In this document: positions 12,381 to 22,679 of the stretch, in pieces | Numbering within the stretch: position 1 is the stretch's first letter | Layout of the letters: each line of letters begins with the position of its first letter | DNA from: Reinekea forsetii | Lineage (GTDB): Bacteria > Pseudomonadota > Gammaproteobacteria > Pseudomonadales > Natronospirillaceae | Assembly (NCBI RefSeq): GCF_002795845.1 | Contig: NZ_CP011797.1 | Location: 3,324,001-3,388,000, forward strand | Length of the DNA stretch: 64,000 nucleotides | Direction of reading: 5' to 3' | The notes under the pieces: generated by a model | The model's input: only the letters and a program-made list of their open reading frames with translations | What the model was told of the DNA's origin: nothing | The model's database searches: none | Made by a program: the position numbers and the translations under genes

Positions 12381-15300
12381 TTGAGTAACCAACTGACACT
12401 GCCCCACTTTGGCAAATGGTCTATTTTGTCCCTCCTAGCTGGATTACTTATTACCGCTTTAACGGTTAATGAAGTAAACAAACGCAATGAACAACTCATA
12501 GTCGAGGCCTTGGATAGCATTGCCCTGGACGCCATCGAGCAGATGAGAGGCCGTATCAATCTCTATCAGTATGGCCTGACCGCGGCCCGCGGCGCGATCC
12601 TGATGGTCGGCAGCGAAAATCTGAAGCGTGATTTGTTTCGCACCTTTATCAATTCGCGCGCGGTCGACACTGAGTTTCCCGGTGCCCGCGGTTTCGGTTT
12701 TATCCAACGCGTTAGCCAGGCCGACCTGCCAGACTTTGTTGCCTTTGCCCAAGCCGACGGTTGGCCGGACTATACCCTCAAGGAACTGAGCCCCAATCGG
12801 GCCGAACGGTTTATGATTCTGTATATCGAGCCGGTTGAACGCAACGTTCAGGCCGTGGGTCTGGATATTGGCTCGGAAAAACACCGCCGCGCAGCCGCGC
12901 AGGGCGCGATCGATACCGGCCTAGCGCAACTGACCTCGCCCATCACCCTGGTCCAGGCCAGTGGTCAGTCACAGCAATCGTTCCTGTTTTTGCTGCCGGT
13001 TTTTGCTCAGGGGGTGACGCCGGTCACCCGGGCAGAACGCAATGCTTTGGCCATCGGCTGGACCTACAATGCGCTGTTGATGGATGAGGTTTTGGCCGAC
13101 CTGGATTTAACTACTGACCATATTCACTTGGAGCTGTTTGATGTCACCGATCCCAATCATCGGGTACAATTTTATAATAATGACCGCAGCGCCACTCAGG
13201 ATTTGCATCGCCGTACGTCCACTCACCCAATGTTTGGCCGCAGCTGGGAGGCTCAATTTTCGGTGCAACCGGGCTTTATCGACGCCCTAACGTTAACCAA
13301 TGTTGGCCAGATTGCCATTCTCGGCCTGATCATAAGCCTGCTGGCCACCGGCCTGGTTATGTCCACCCAGGCCTCGCGCAGAAACAAACAGCTGTTGATT
13401 GATCAACAGAGTCGCTTGGCCGCCATCGTTGAAAGCTCGGAAGACGCAATTATCAGCAACAACGATCAGGGCGTCATCACCAGCTGGAACAATGGCGCCC
13501 AACGCATATTCGGCTTCACCGCAAGCGAGGCGATCGGTCAGAATGTCGTTGCGCTGATTGTGCCGGCGCCTTTGCAGGCGGACGAGACGGCGCAGGGAAA
13601 GAAGGTGCAAGCCAACGAGGCCGTGCCAGTCTATGAAACCCATTATCAAGCTAAGTCGGCACCCTATCCCATGCCGGTTGCCGTCACCCTATCTGCGTTG
13701 ATCGATAGCCAAGGTCTAGCACAGGGGGTGTCACGCACCATTCGGGATATTTCCGGTCAAAAGGCGGCTGAGGCGGCTATCGTGGAACTCAACATCCGTC
13801 TTGAAAGCCAAATATTGGAACGGACTGAAGCGCTGGCCGAACTCAATACCCTATTTGTCAACGTACTCAGGGCCTCGTCCGAGGTGGCTATTATCGCCAC
13901 CGACCTAAACGGCCTGGTAACCGTATTTAACAGTGGTGCCGAACGACTTTTGACCTACAAACCCGGTGATGTGATCGGGCAATTGAGCCCACTGGTGTTT
14001 CACAGCCAGGCCGAAATCGACCGGCACGCAGACGAAATTTGGCACCACTTTAACGAGCGGGTGAGCGGATTTAATACCCTGGTGTTCAAAGCCAAACGCT
14101 TCGGCTCGGAAACGCATCACTGGACCTATATTGCGTGCGATGGCGCCCAAGTGCCTGTTTCTGTAGCGGTCACCGGTATCTTCAATGAAACCGAAGAGCT
14201 TGTCGGTTATCTCTGTATCGCAACGGATATCTCGCGCCAACTCGAGCATGAGCGGGATATTCTGGCGGCCCGAGACCAGCTCGAAATGGCGGCTAGCATT
14301 GCCAACCTGGGCATCTGGACATGGACCTTGGCCGACGATGGCCTGCAATGGAACGACTTCATGTATAGCCTCTACTATGACCGGCCAAAAAGCGACAAAA
14401 ACGCGAGTCTGGACTTCGACCATTGGCAAAAATGCATCCACCCAGATGATCTTGAGCCAACGTCGAGCAGCCTGGCGGCGGCCATAAGCGGGACCGGACA
14501 TTATGATCTGGTATTCCGCATCATCCTACCCGATGGGCGGATCCGATTCGTCCAAGCCGGTGCGCGAGTGGAACGAAACTCCAGTGGCGAGGCGATCCGA
14601 GTCACGGGCTTCAACCTCGATGTCACCTCGCAACGGGAACTGGAGGCCGTGTTGCGCAGCGCCAAAGAACAGTCGGACGCCGCCAGTGCCGCCAAATCGA
14701 CCTTTTTAGCCAACATGAGTCATGAAATTCGCACGCCAATGAATGCGGTACTGGGCATGTTGCATTTGGTGCAGCAGAGCGATCTGACGGTCCACCAGCA
14801 AGACTATATCGCCAAGGCCCAGAAGGCGTCGAAATCATTGCTCGGGTTGCTCAATGACATACTCGACTATTCTAAAATCGAAGCCGGCAAGCTGGAGTTG
14901 GATCCCCATTCCTTTGCAATTGAAGAACTGATGCAAGATCTTGCGATTGTCCTATCCGGCACTCAGGGCAATAGCGATGTCGAACTGCTCTTCGATTTGG
15001 ACCCCAAATTGCCCAAACATGTCTTTGCTGACAAGTTACGGTTGAAACAGGTTCTGATCAATCTCGCGACCAATGCCCTGAAGTTCACCCGCCAGGGAGA
15101 GGTCGTGGTGCAGATCAAGGAGCAGTCCCGCACCGCCCAAGAGTCCACCATTGCGATCAGCATTCGCGATACCGGGATCGGCATCAGTCCGGAACAGATT
15201 GAGCGTATTTTTGAAGGCTTTGTGCAGGCTGAGAATTCTACCACCCGACGCTATGGCGGCACCGGACTGGGTTTGGTGATCACTAAAAATCTCGTCACGA

Positions 15301-16901
15301 TGATGGGAGGCGAACTCCTTGTCGACAGTATGCCGGATCGGGGTAGCTGCTTCTATTTTGGGCTAACGATGCCCGTTGTGACCCTTGTATCGGCCGATGA
15401 CCGTTGGCAGTTTCCAGACCAGTCGTTAAACCTTTTGATCGTCGACGATAACCGGATTGCGCGCGAAATAATGACCGCAGCGGTCACGTCATTGGGCTGG
15501 TGGCCAACGGCGGTCGAATCGGCTCAGGATGTCCTGGATAGGTTCCAGCCAGGCTCCGGCCTCGATACCAATTTTGATGTCATGTTATTGGACTGGCGTA
15601 TGCCCAACCTAGATGGCGGAGCCTTAATCAAGGCGTTGTTGGCCTTGCCGGACAATATCACCGTTCCGAAAATTGTCGTGGTTACCGCGCATGGTGAAGA
15701 CTTGACCGAAACCGACATCGGCTTCATGCAGCCACCCATGATCGGCTACCTGACCAAGCCGGTCACCCCACAGCAAATCAAGGTGGCCATCTATAAGGGC
15801 CTCCCCAAACTGGGCCAACGGCCCCGCGCGGAGACGGCCCCTGTCGTTGTGGCTCAAAAACGTCTCGAGCATCTCAAGCTGTTGGTCGTTGAGGATAATG
15901 AATTGAATCGTCAGGTTGCTCAAGAGCTGCTAGCCATGGAAGGTGCCCAGGTTGATTTAGCCGAAGGCGGTATCGTCGGCGTCGCCACCGTGTTGGCCGG
16001 CCAAGTGGCTTACGATTTAGTTTTGATGGATTTGCAGATGCCCGATATAGACGGTTTGGAGGCCACGCGCCGGATTCGCAGCCACGGCGCCTTCCGCGAT
16101 CTACCGATCCTGGCGATGACCGCCAATGTATCGGCAGAGGATCGATTAGCCTGCGCGGCGGCCGGTATGAACGGTCATCTCGGCAAACCGATCGACATCG
16201 ATAGGGTCGTCGCCAGTATCATCCAAGCTCTGGCCGGTGCCAATCAGCCCAGTAAAATCGATGCAGATGCGATAGTGGCCTCCCCGGCGGATTCGCCTAT
16301 CATCGAAAAAATCGAAAGTATCATGAAACGCTTTGGCGACAATATGCCGTTATTTATCAGCCTGCTGCCGACCTTCAATGACGTCTCAGCTAAATTGATC
16401 AGCGACCTTGAGCGGGCCATTGCACATCAGGACCCAAGCGCGGCCGCTGCGGCCTTGCACACCCTGAAGGGCAGCGGCGCCAACATGGGTGCCTCAGCGT
16501 TCCTAAAAAAGATTCGAGACGCCGAAGCGTTACTCAAGGCGGCGCCTTATGAGCCCCTAGTCAAGGCCCTGCCAAGCAATTTAGCGCAACAGTTGCGCCA
16601 GATATTGACCCAAAGCAGTGCGTTGCTGCAACAGGCGACCGCCGAAAAAGCACCATTGGCAACGCCGATGCTGACCGGAACTGCCCTGCCTTCTGCGGAT
16701 TTTAAAGCCGCATTGGTTGAACTAAAGGCGCAGCTGGCTATTGGCAGCCTAACGGCGCTGACGCTATTTGATCAATTACCTCTAGAGTCGTTACCGCGTG
16801 GTTTGAGTCAGCATAAGATGCTCGGCTTAAAACCGTTGTTGATCGAACTGAATTATCCCGCGGCAATTCGCACGCTAGACGAACTGTTGGTGGGCCTCTG
16901 A
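12381..16901 (+). CDS. CHASE/PAS hybrid sensor histidine kinase with two receivers and Hpt domain
   Basis: The TTG at 12381 is 6 nt after AAGGGG and gives about 1506 residues; the TTG at 12366 lies before this SD. Order of domains: TM helix (about 15-35), extracytoplasmic CHASE domain (RINLYQYGLTAARGAILM onward), second TM (about 310-330), three PAS domains (from about 345, 490 and 630), HisKA with the phospho-His in FLANMSHEIRTPMNAVLGML, HATPase (NLATNALKFT, DTGIGI, GGTGLGLVI), receiver 1 (LLIVDDNRIA...LLDWRMP), receiver 2 (LLVVEDNELN...LMDLQMP) and Hpt (LHTLKGSGANMGA). It is a BarA/ArcB-like phosphorelay kinase; the ligand is unknown. It overlaps the following GGDEF gene by one base, so c-di-GMP output is likely. 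Confidence 0.92.
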   Translation: MSNQLTLPHFGKWSILSLLAGLLITALTVNEVNKRNEQLIVEALDSIALDAIEQMRGRINLYQYGLTAARGAILMVGSENLKRDLFRTFINSRAVDTEFPGARGFGFIQRVSQADLPDFVAFAQADGWPDYTLKELSPNRAERFMILYIEPVERNVQAVGLDIGSEKHRRAAAQGAIDTGLAQLTSPITLVQASGQSQQSFLFLLPVFAQGVTPVTRAERNALAIGWTYNALLMDEVLADLDLTTDHIHLELFDVTDPNHRVQFYNNDRSATQDLHRRTSTHPMFGRSWEAQFSVQPGFIDALTLTNVGQIAILGLIISLLATGLVMSTQASRRNKQLLIDQQSRLAAIVESSEDAIISNNDQGVITSWNNGAQRIFGFTASEAIGQNVVALIVPAPLQADETAQGKKVQANEAVPVYETHYQAKSAPYPMPVAVTLSALIDSQGLAQGVSRTIRDISGQKAAEAAIVELNIRLESQILERTEALAELNTLFVNVLRASSEVAIIATDLNGLVTVFNSGAERLLTYKPGDVIGQLSPLVFHSQAEIDRHADEIWHHFNERVSGFNTLVFKAKRFGSETHHWTYIACDGAQVPVSVAVTGIFNETEELVGYLCIATDISRQLEHERDILAARDQLEMAASIANLGIWTWTLADDGLQWNDFMYSLYYDRPKSDKNASLDFDHWQKCIHPDDLEPTSSSLAAAISGTGHYDLVFRIILPDGRIRFVQAGARVERNSSGEAIRVTGFNLDVTSQRELEAVLRSAKEQSDAASAAKSTFLANMSHEIRTPMNAVLGMLHLVQQSDLTVHQQDYIAKAQKASKSLLGLLNDILDYSKIEAGKLELDPHSFAIEELMQDLAIVLSGTQGNSDVELLFDLDPKLPKHVFADKLRLKQVLINLATNALKFTRQGEVVVQIKEQSRTAQESTIAISIRDTGIGISPEQIERIFEGFVQAENSTTRRYGGTGLGLVITKNLVTMMGGELLVDSMPDRGSCFYFGLTMPVVTLVSADDRWQFPDQSLNLLIVDDNRIAREIMTAAVTSLGWWPTAVESAQDVLDRFQPGSGLDTNFDVMLLDWRMPNLDGGALIKALLALPDNITVPKIVVVTAHGEDLTETDIGFMQPPMIGYLTKPVTPQQIKVAIYKGLPKLGQRPRAETAPVVVAQKRLEHLKLLVVEDNELNRQVAQELLAMEGAQVDLAEGGIVGVATVLAGQVAYDLVLMDLQMPDIDGLEATRRIRSHGAFRDLPILAMTANVSAEDRLACAAAGMNGHLGKPIDIDRVVASIIQALAGANQPSKIDADAIVASPADSPIIEKIESIMKRFGDNMPLFISLLPTFNDVSAKLISDLERAIAHQDPSAAAAALHTLKGSGANMGASAFLKKIRDAEALLKAAPYEPLVKALPSNLAQQLRQILTQSSALLQQATAEKAPLATPMLTGTALPSADFKAALVELKAQLAIGSLTALTLFDQLPLESLPRGLSQHKMLGLKPLLIELNYPAAIRTLDELLVGL

Positions 16902-17857
16902 TGATAGAGACCTTGTTTAAGGGCCTGTCAACCCAGACGGCCAAACCTAGGTTATTGATCGTCGACGATCAACCGATCAATATTCATGTGATCAATGAAA
17001 TATTCAAACAGGATATGGATGTATTGATGGCCACCAATGGCCCTAGCGCGATCGAGCTGTGTAAAAGTCAGACACCGGATCTGGTGCTATTGGACGTCAT
17101 GATGCCTGGCATGACCGGCTACGATGTCTGCCGAGCCCTTAAGGCGGAGGCCTCAACTCAGGACATTCCGGTTATTTTTCTAACCTCTTTAGCCGAAGAA
17201 CGCGATGAAATCTTCGGCTTCCAACTGGGTGCCGTTGATTTTATCAACAAGCCGATCAGCCCTATCGTTGTCAAATCGCGAGTCGACACCCAGCTGCGGC
17301 TAAAGCTGCAATCGGATCAGTTGCGTTCAATCGGCCTAACCGACGGCATGACCGGTATAGCGAACCGCCGGAGATTCGATGAAACACTCGACCAGCAATG
17401 GCGTGCCTGTGAACGAGACCGGGCAGCCCTGTCGCTTATTATTCTCGATGTCGATTTTTTTAAGGACTATAACGACCACTGTGGTCACCTGATGGGTGAT
17501 CAATGTCTAAAGGCTATCGCTCAGGCGCTGGCGGTAACGGTCCGCCGTCCCACAGATTTGCTCGCCCGCTTCGGAGGCGAAGAATTCGCCTGCATCTTGC
17601 CTAGGACCGACGGTGCCGGTGCGCTTAATCGTGCGCAACAATTGCTCAAGGTCGTATGCGATCTTAAGATTGAACACCTGACTTCAAGGGTCAGCCCGGT
17701 GGTGACCATCAGCGCGGGCGCGGCAACATTAACACCGGATCGTTTTAAGACCGTGTTTGAACTGATTAGCCTCGCCGACAAGGCCCTATATCGGGCTAAG
17801 GAGGGGGGTCGCAACCAGGTACAGGTCATAATAGGGCCAGAGCCACCTGAAACTTAA
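16901..17857 (+). CDS. Response regulator diguanylate cyclase (REC-GGDEF)
   Basis: A 318-residue PleD/WspR-like protein whose ATG overlaps the kinase stop by one base. The receiver domain (about 15-135) has LLIVDDQPIN, the phosphorylated Asp in DLVLLDVMMPGMTGYDV and the conserved Thr and Lys (FLTSL, INKPIS). The GGDEF domain (about 155-315) has the intact active site RFGGEEFACILP and an inhibitory I-site RxxD (RPTD) placed five residues before it, so product inhibition is expected. It makes cyclic di-GMP from two GTP. The overlap implies that the neighbouring kinase phosphorylates it through its Hpt domain, though that is inferred from position. Confidence 0.93.
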   Translation: MIETLFKGLSTQTAKPRLLIVDDQPINIHVINEIFKQDMDVLMATNGPSAIELCKSQTPDLVLLDVMMPGMTGYDVCRALKAEASTQDIPVIFLTSLAEERDEIFGFQLGAVDFINKPISPIVVKSRVDTQLRLKLQSDQLRSIGLTDGMTGIANRRRFDETLDQQWRACERDRAALSLIILDVDFFKDYNDHCGHLMGDQCLKAIAQALAVTVRRPTDLLARFGGEEFACILPRTDGAGALNRAQQLLKVVCDLKIEHLTSRVSPVVTISAGAATLTPDRFKTVFELISLADKALYRAKEGGRNQVQVIIGPEPPET

Positions 17858-17960
17858 ACCCGGGCGGCGCCCGGAATCTCGAGGGAGCCGCAATGCCTTT
17901 CTATTGTGGCAGGGTCTCCCTATACTCAAGGCTCAACTTAAAATAAAAAGAGCCCATGAT

Positions 17961-19244
17961 ATGAATCGAACCTATCAACGAGGCTGGGGTTCTTGGTGGC
18001 TATCGGCCGTTCTCTTTGGTACCACCTTGCTCGGTGCCGGCTTATATTACCAAGCGCACCAAAACCTTAGCCAACTGCAGGATAGTGAGGCCATCAGCCA
18101 GACTGAATTGGCCGGACTGGAGCAACAGAACAGTGATTTGGCCGGCCAAATTGCTCAGCTCACCGAGCAGTTCGATCAACTTACGCGAGACAATGCCCGG
18201 CTGAGCAGCACTGAACAACAACTCAATCGCACCGCCAGCCAGACCACTCGACTCAACCAGTCCTTAGGTGACCAGATCGGTGCGCTTAAGAATTCGATTC
18301 GAGGAATGTCCGATCAAATAACACAACAGAAAGCCTTAGCCGCCACAGCTCGTGCGGAAAACTTAGATGCCGCGGCACTGGCCGAATCCGAGCAGGCCGA
18401 TCTGCGGGCCCTAGTGACTCAAGCCCAGGCTAGGCAGGCAGAACTTGAGACCCAGCTCGCCGAGGCCAACATTGCACTGGCCGGAGTACAAGAAGAGTTA
18501 CTCGAAGCGCGCGCTCAACAGGCGAATACGCAGGCCCAGCTGGTTCAAACTCAGGCCCGTTTAACGAGCCAAAGCGCACAATATCAGACCGCTCAGGCGG
18601 AGCTAACTCTGTTAAAGGATGAGTTGAACAAGGCCGCCACCACCGCCGAACTCTTTCAAGCCGCGCGCCAACAATTGGCGTTAAAACAGGCTGAGAATGA
18701 AACTTACAGTGAAACCATTGCGCGTCTGCAGACCGAAATGTCCGCCGAAGCCGATGCCATGAATAAGCTGGAGGCCAAGCTGCAATCTCAGTTAGCCCAG
18801 TTGAACCAGGAAAAAGAACAGCTGGTCACCCAACTGGAAGATGGCACCACCGCCATTAAACTGCCTGAAAGCATCTTATTTGCCTCCGGCTCGGCCGAGT
18901 TAAACGCCGAGGGGCGCCAGGCGCTGGGCCTGCTTGCAGAGGCGTTGCAGAGCTTCCCCAACTATTTGATCAGCATTCAGGGCCATACCGACAGCCGCGG
19001 CATCGCGCCGAGCACCCTGCAACAGTATCCATCGAACTGGGAACTCTCTTCAGCCCGGGCGGCCATCGCCGTGCGTGAACTGATTGGGCAAAAAATTCCA
19101 GCAGGCCAGCTGCAGGCCGTCGGTTTTGCCGCTACCCGTCCCCTAGTGGCCGAAACGAGTCGTCCAACACGGCAACAGAATCGCCGCATAGAAGTGATAC
19201 TGCTGCCCAACCAGTTTAAGACCAAGCTCTTAGAACCGCGCTAA
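17961..19244 (+). CDS. Membrane-anchored coiled-coil protein with C-terminal OmpA domain
   Basis: The ATG at 17961 gives 427 residues beginning MNRTYQRGWGSWWLSAVLFG. One N-terminal membrane helix (about 10-30) is followed by about 270 residues of Gln/Ala/Leu-rich coiled coil (SQLQDSEAI to QEKEQLVTQLED) and an OmpA/MotB-type peptidoglycan-binding domain (about 305-420: ILFASGSAELNAEGRQAL, IQGHTDSRG, NWELSSARAAIAV, PTRQQNRRIEVILL). The architecture links the inner membrane to the cell wall, as in MotB-like or YiaD-like proteins. It follows the signalling pair on the same strand with a 103 bp gap and is closed by a terminator. The precise role is not known. Confidence 0.82.
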   Translation: MNRTYQRGWGSWWLSAVLFGTTLLGAGLYYQAHQNLSQLQDSEAISQTELAGLEQQNSDLAGQIAQLTEQFDQLTRDNARLSSTEQQLNRTASQTTRLNQSLGDQIGALKNSIRGMSDQITQQKALAATARAENLDAAALAESEQADLRALVTQAQARQAELETQLAEANIALAGVQEELLEARAQQANTQAQLVQTQARLTSQSAQYQTAQAELTLLKDELNKAATTAELFQAARQQLALKQAENETYSETIARLQTEMSAEADAMNKLEAKLQSQLAQLNQEKEQLVTQLEDGTTAIKLPESILFASGSAELNAEGRQALGLLAEALQSFPNYLISIQGHTDSRGIAPSTLQQYPSNWELSSARAAIAVRELIGQKIPAGQLQAVGFAATRPLVAETSRPTRQQNRRIEVILLPNQFKTKLLEPR

Positions 19245-19285
19245 CCACGCAGCGGCTGGGGCCAGGATTTTGAGCACAGATAACA

Positions 19286-19324
19286 CAAAGGGTCGACATC
19301 TTTGCGGATGCCGACCCTTTTTTA
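19286..19324 (+). terminator. Bidirectional rho-independent terminator
   Basis: Between converging genes, AAGGGTCGACATC pairs with GATGCCGACCCTT (stem of about 12 bp with one A-C mismatch, loop TTTGCG), followed by a T run on the plus strand and preceded by A residues that serve as the T run on the minus strand. It would stop both the OmpA-family gene and the minus-strand amylase gene. Confidence 0.85.
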
Positions 19325-19358
19325 TAAGCGTCTGTTTTATGGTCGCTCGATGCCTAGG

Positions 19359-22300
19359 TTATAGGCCCGGCGGTGTTGCTTCCAGATAGGGTGGGCAGCT
19401 GTCCGCCCAGGTCTCCGCTATATAGCAGCCGTTGGCATCCCGAAACAGATTTCCCGTTTGCGATCCGGCACCGTCGTTGAAGATTAGATTGGCGCTGGCG
19501 CTGCCCAAGTTAAACTCAAAACCGAACCAGCCGTCACCCAAGTCGGTCATCGGCACACCGGGCCAACCCTCGGTCGGGGTAGTTAGGGCCTCCCAAAAGT
19601 AGATATTGGCGCCGGCCCAGGCCGCTGGCTTCTGAAACACCACCTGCAAACCGGGGGCCGGGTTGTCGATATAGTCGGAGCTCACGGTCAGGCTCTCGTC
19701 GAAATGATAGGCGAAGCTATAGTTGGCGGCGTGCTCCGCCGTCAACAGGCTGCTGACGCCGGTGGCGACTAGCGCTTCGGCCACGTCCAAATCGGCGACA
19801 CCATCCCCGACCAAACGCTGCCAGCTGGCATCCTGATTGCTCAGTTTGAACTGATAATCGCCTACGGCTAAGTCCAGCGTGGCACTGTAGTGGTTAGCAC
19901 CCATATAGATCAGCGGATCATCGTTGCTCCAATCGTTCAGGCTACCGGTCAGATAGAGGGTTTCACCGACTGGACCGACGTCCTGGTCAATAAAGTGCAG
20001 AATCACCGGTTGGCCATCCAGTTCGGTCGACACCAGATAAAAGTTGTAAAAACCCTTATTCGGGAAGTACTGGGTCAGGTTGCCTGGATTTGACCCGAGT
20101 ACTAGGCCATTTGCGCCCACTTGCCCGCCAATATTGACCGGACTCCAGTTGCTATCGGCATACTTAAATTCGACATCACCCTGGTCCACCACCCGAGACA
20201 GCTTGTAGGTTTGGTTGCCCACATAGGCCATCGGGTCGGCGCCCCAACTGTTAAGGCCGCCGCGGACATTCAGATCGAGTCCGTAGGGTGCAACAGCGGC
20301 CGGGTCGAGCGGCAATTCGATTGCGCTGCCACCACTGTCGTTGTCGTTCTGGTCGAGCTCACCCTGATTGTTTAGATAGATATGAGCTTCGAGCGTGCCG
20401 TCGCCAACTTCGCTCGACAGGGCAACTATTTCAGAGCGAGTAATGTGTACCGGTTGATCGATCGCAAAGACGTCGCCATCCTGATCGACAAAGGTTAACA
20501 GCTGGCTGGAATCGGTATCATCCCAGGCAAAGCTAAAGACACCATTGTCGGCGCTGATGGGCCCCTGCAAACCACCATTGTGGTCGGCTACATAGAGCAG
20601 ATCTCGCTGATTGCCATTCTCATAGTCAACTTCCACTATGGCCGGTACGCGTGAATCAATCACCATATCGAGGCTGTGGCTGATGCCCTTGCCGGTGCCC
20701 GTGGTCAGGGTAGCGCGCACGGTGACGGCGGTGCCATCGGCCAGATCGCCGGACTGCCAGAACAGTCGGTAGGGCGCGGTGGTATCGACCGCGAGCGGTT
20801 TAAAGCTCAGGCCGCCATCGGTCGACAACTCGAAGGTGGCGACATAGGTCGGCAATACGCCCGGCTCTTTGTCCAGTTCCAGCGTCAGATCAACCCGCCC
20901 GGAAACAGCCGAACCGTCAGGTACACCCACCAGGCTGAAATCGGTTTTTTTGGATTTTTTGGCCGGACTGGTGGCTCGATAGATGGCAAATGTCAGCGGC
21001 TCTATCTCGATACTAATGTTGCCGGCACGGTCACGCTTCAACTTCTCATCGCCGACGATGGGCAGATAGGTATTGGCGGTTGCGGCCAGTTCGAGACTGC
21101 GACTTGTGGTATCGCCATTGAAGACCACCAGATATTCGCGGTTATCGCTGTCGACGCGCGCAAAGGCATAGAGACCGCCGTCACTCTCACTGTAGCGATT
21201 CACATGCACGCCTCGACGCAGCGCAGGATGCAATTTATAGATGTAGGAATAGGCGGCAATGGCCTGATACAGAGGGTGTTCAGGATCAAAGTTCGCGTCG
21301 GCCGTGGTTGCGTCGGTACCAATCAGGACATTGTCGTTATAAACGTCCACCAGCGAGGGGAACATGTCCTCACGGGCATCCTTGTCGCCGCCATCCCCGG
21401 TAAAGCCCTGTTCATCACCATAGTAGATCACCGGGATACCGCGGGCAAAGAACATGATGGCATTGAACAGTTTGGCACGGGCCAATTTTTCCTCGTCGCT
21501 GGCCGTCGGGTTGGCATTTTGAATAAACATGCCGATGCGACCCATATCGTGATTACCACCGAAATTCATCAGCACCGAGGCGTCGCTGTCGGCATCGGTA
21601 TAAACATCGTCCTGCGCAAACAGGCCGGCCAGATTGCTGGATCCACCCTGCCCGGCGAATACCGAGCTGGCTGCACCCTGAATACCGAAGTCGAGCACCG
21701 AAGGTAGGGTACCGATGGTGGTAAATTGGCTCAGCACCTGCGGGTTGCCCTCATAGACCTCACCAAACATAAAGAAATTGGGAATGCCTTCGGCGTGGGC
21801 GTGGGCCAGAAGCGCCGGGGAAAATTCTTGCCAGAATTCAATGTCGACATGTTTGACCGTATCGATGCGGAAACCATCGGGCTTAAATTCGCTGACTATA
21901 TCTTTAAAGATATCAATCATGCCCTGCACAACAGCCGGTTGCCGGGTATCCAAGTCATCCAGACCGAAGAAGTCACCATAGATGGAATTCTCACCGGAAA
22001 AGGTGGTGTCGCCCTGGTTGTTATAGTATTGCGGATCGTTTAACCAGGCCGGTGACTTAACGTTCTCTTGGCCGGCCGGTAAGAAAGGCGTGTAACCCAT
22101 ACCCGCAGCCTTATCGGCCAGCGACACATAGGTGCACGGCGAGCCATTCGAGCTGCCATCGGGTTCATGACACTCCTCGTACTTGATGACATCGGCGGTG
22201 TGGTTGGTAATGATGTCAAAATAGACTTTCATATTGCGATCGTGGGCGGCATCGATTAACGACTGCAGATCGGCATTGGAGCCCAGATGGGGGTCAATCT

Positions 22301-22679
22301 TGGTGAAATCCAAGGTCCAGTAGCCGTGATAGGCTGAGCTATCACCCTGAATGGTTTGGTTCTTTAAAATCGGCGTCATCCAGATGGCGGTGATGCCCAA
22401 GCCTTGAAGGTAGTCGAGCTGACCTTCCAGGCCCTGCATATCACCACCGTGATACATGCCCTTGTCATACGGATCAAAGCCATGGTCTAGCCGGTCACCC
22501 GAGATACCGCCGGTATCGTTGGTGAGGTCGCCATTATCGAAGCGATCGGGCATGACAAAATAGAACACATCATCGCGCACATCGCGCTCTAGGTAGGGGT
22601 CCTCCGGCAAGCACCCGGTGAGGGATATCGCTGAGGTGGCCAATAGGGCCGCCAACAAGGGTTGTACTGGTATTTTCAT
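19359..22679 (-). CDS. Surface lipoprotein alpha-amylase (GH13) with starch-binding-type modules
   Basis: An 1106-residue lipoprotein: the signal peptide ends in the lipobox ISLTGC with Cys23. The GH13 barrel (about 35-460) shows DIITNHTAD, DGFRIDTVKHV (nucleophile Asp), MFGEVYEG (acid Glu) and MNFGGNHDMGRI. A C domain follows, then an Ig-like region (FELSTDGGLSFKP) and at least two 90-residue beta modules of the type LYLTGSLNDWSNDDPLIYMG. The last 80 residues (NIYFWEALTTPTEGWPGVPM, NLIFNDGAG) resemble CBM25/26 starch-binding modules. It would hydrolyse alpha-1,4-glucans at the cell surface. It is transcribed divergently from a lipoprotein pullulanase that shares the same module type. Confidence 0.9.
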   Translation of the reverse strand: MKIPVQPLLAALLATSAISLTGCLPEDPYLERDVRDDVFYFVMPDRFDNGDLTNDTGGISGDRLDHGFDPYDKGMYHGGDMQGLEGQLDYLQGLGITAIWMTPILKNQTIQGDSSAYHGYWTLDFTKIDPHLGSNADLQSLIDAAHDRNMKVYFDIITNHTADVIKYEECHEPDGSSNGSPCTYVSLADKAAGMGYTPFLPAGQENVKSPAWLNDPQYYNNQGDTTFSGENSIYGDFFGLDDLDTRQPAVVQGMIDIFKDIVSEFKPDGFRIDTVKHVDIEFWQEFSPALLAHAHAEGIPNFFMFGEVYEGNPQVLSQFTTIGTLPSVLDFGIQGAASSVFAGQGGSSNLAGLFAQDDVYTDADSDASVLMNFGGNHDMGRIGMFIQNANPTASDEEKLARAKLFNAIMFFARGIPVIYYGDEQGFTGDGGDKDAREDMFPSLVDVYNDNVLIGTDATTADANFDPEHPLYQAIAAYSYIYKLHPALRRGVHVNRYSESDGGLYAFARVDSDNREYLVVFNGDTTSRSLELAATANTYLPIVGDEKLKRDRAGNISIEIEPLTFAIYRATSPAKKSKKTDFSLVGVPDGSAVSGRVDLTLELDKEPGVLPTYVATFELSTDGGLSFKPLAVDTTAPYRLFWQSGDLADGTAVTVRATLTTGTGKGISHSLDMVIDSRVPAIVEVDYENGNQRDLLYVADHNGGLQGPISADNGVFSFAWDDTDSSQLLTFVDQDGDVFAIDQPVHITRSEIVALSSEVGDGTLEAHIYLNNQGELDQNDNDSGGSAIELPLDPAAVAPYGLDLNVRGGLNSWGADPMAYVGNQTYKLSRVVDQGDVEFKYADSNWSPVNIGGQVGANGLVLGSNPGNLTQYFPNKGFYNFYLVSTELDGQPVILHFIDQDVGPVGETLYLTGSLNDWSNDDPLIYMGANHYSATLDLAVGDYQFKLSNQDASWQRLVGDGVADLDVAEALVATGVSSLLTAEHAANYSFAYHFDESLTVSSDYIDNPAPGLQVVFQKPAAWAGANIYFWEALTTPTEGWPGVPMTDLGDGWFGFEFNLGSASANLIFNDGAGSQTGNLFRDANGCYIAETWADSCPPYLEATPPGL

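Noticed and set aside
20676-21707. 343-residue plus-strand ORF within the amylase
   Set aside because: A shadow of the GH13 gene on the minus strand; the minus frame has all catalytic motifs.
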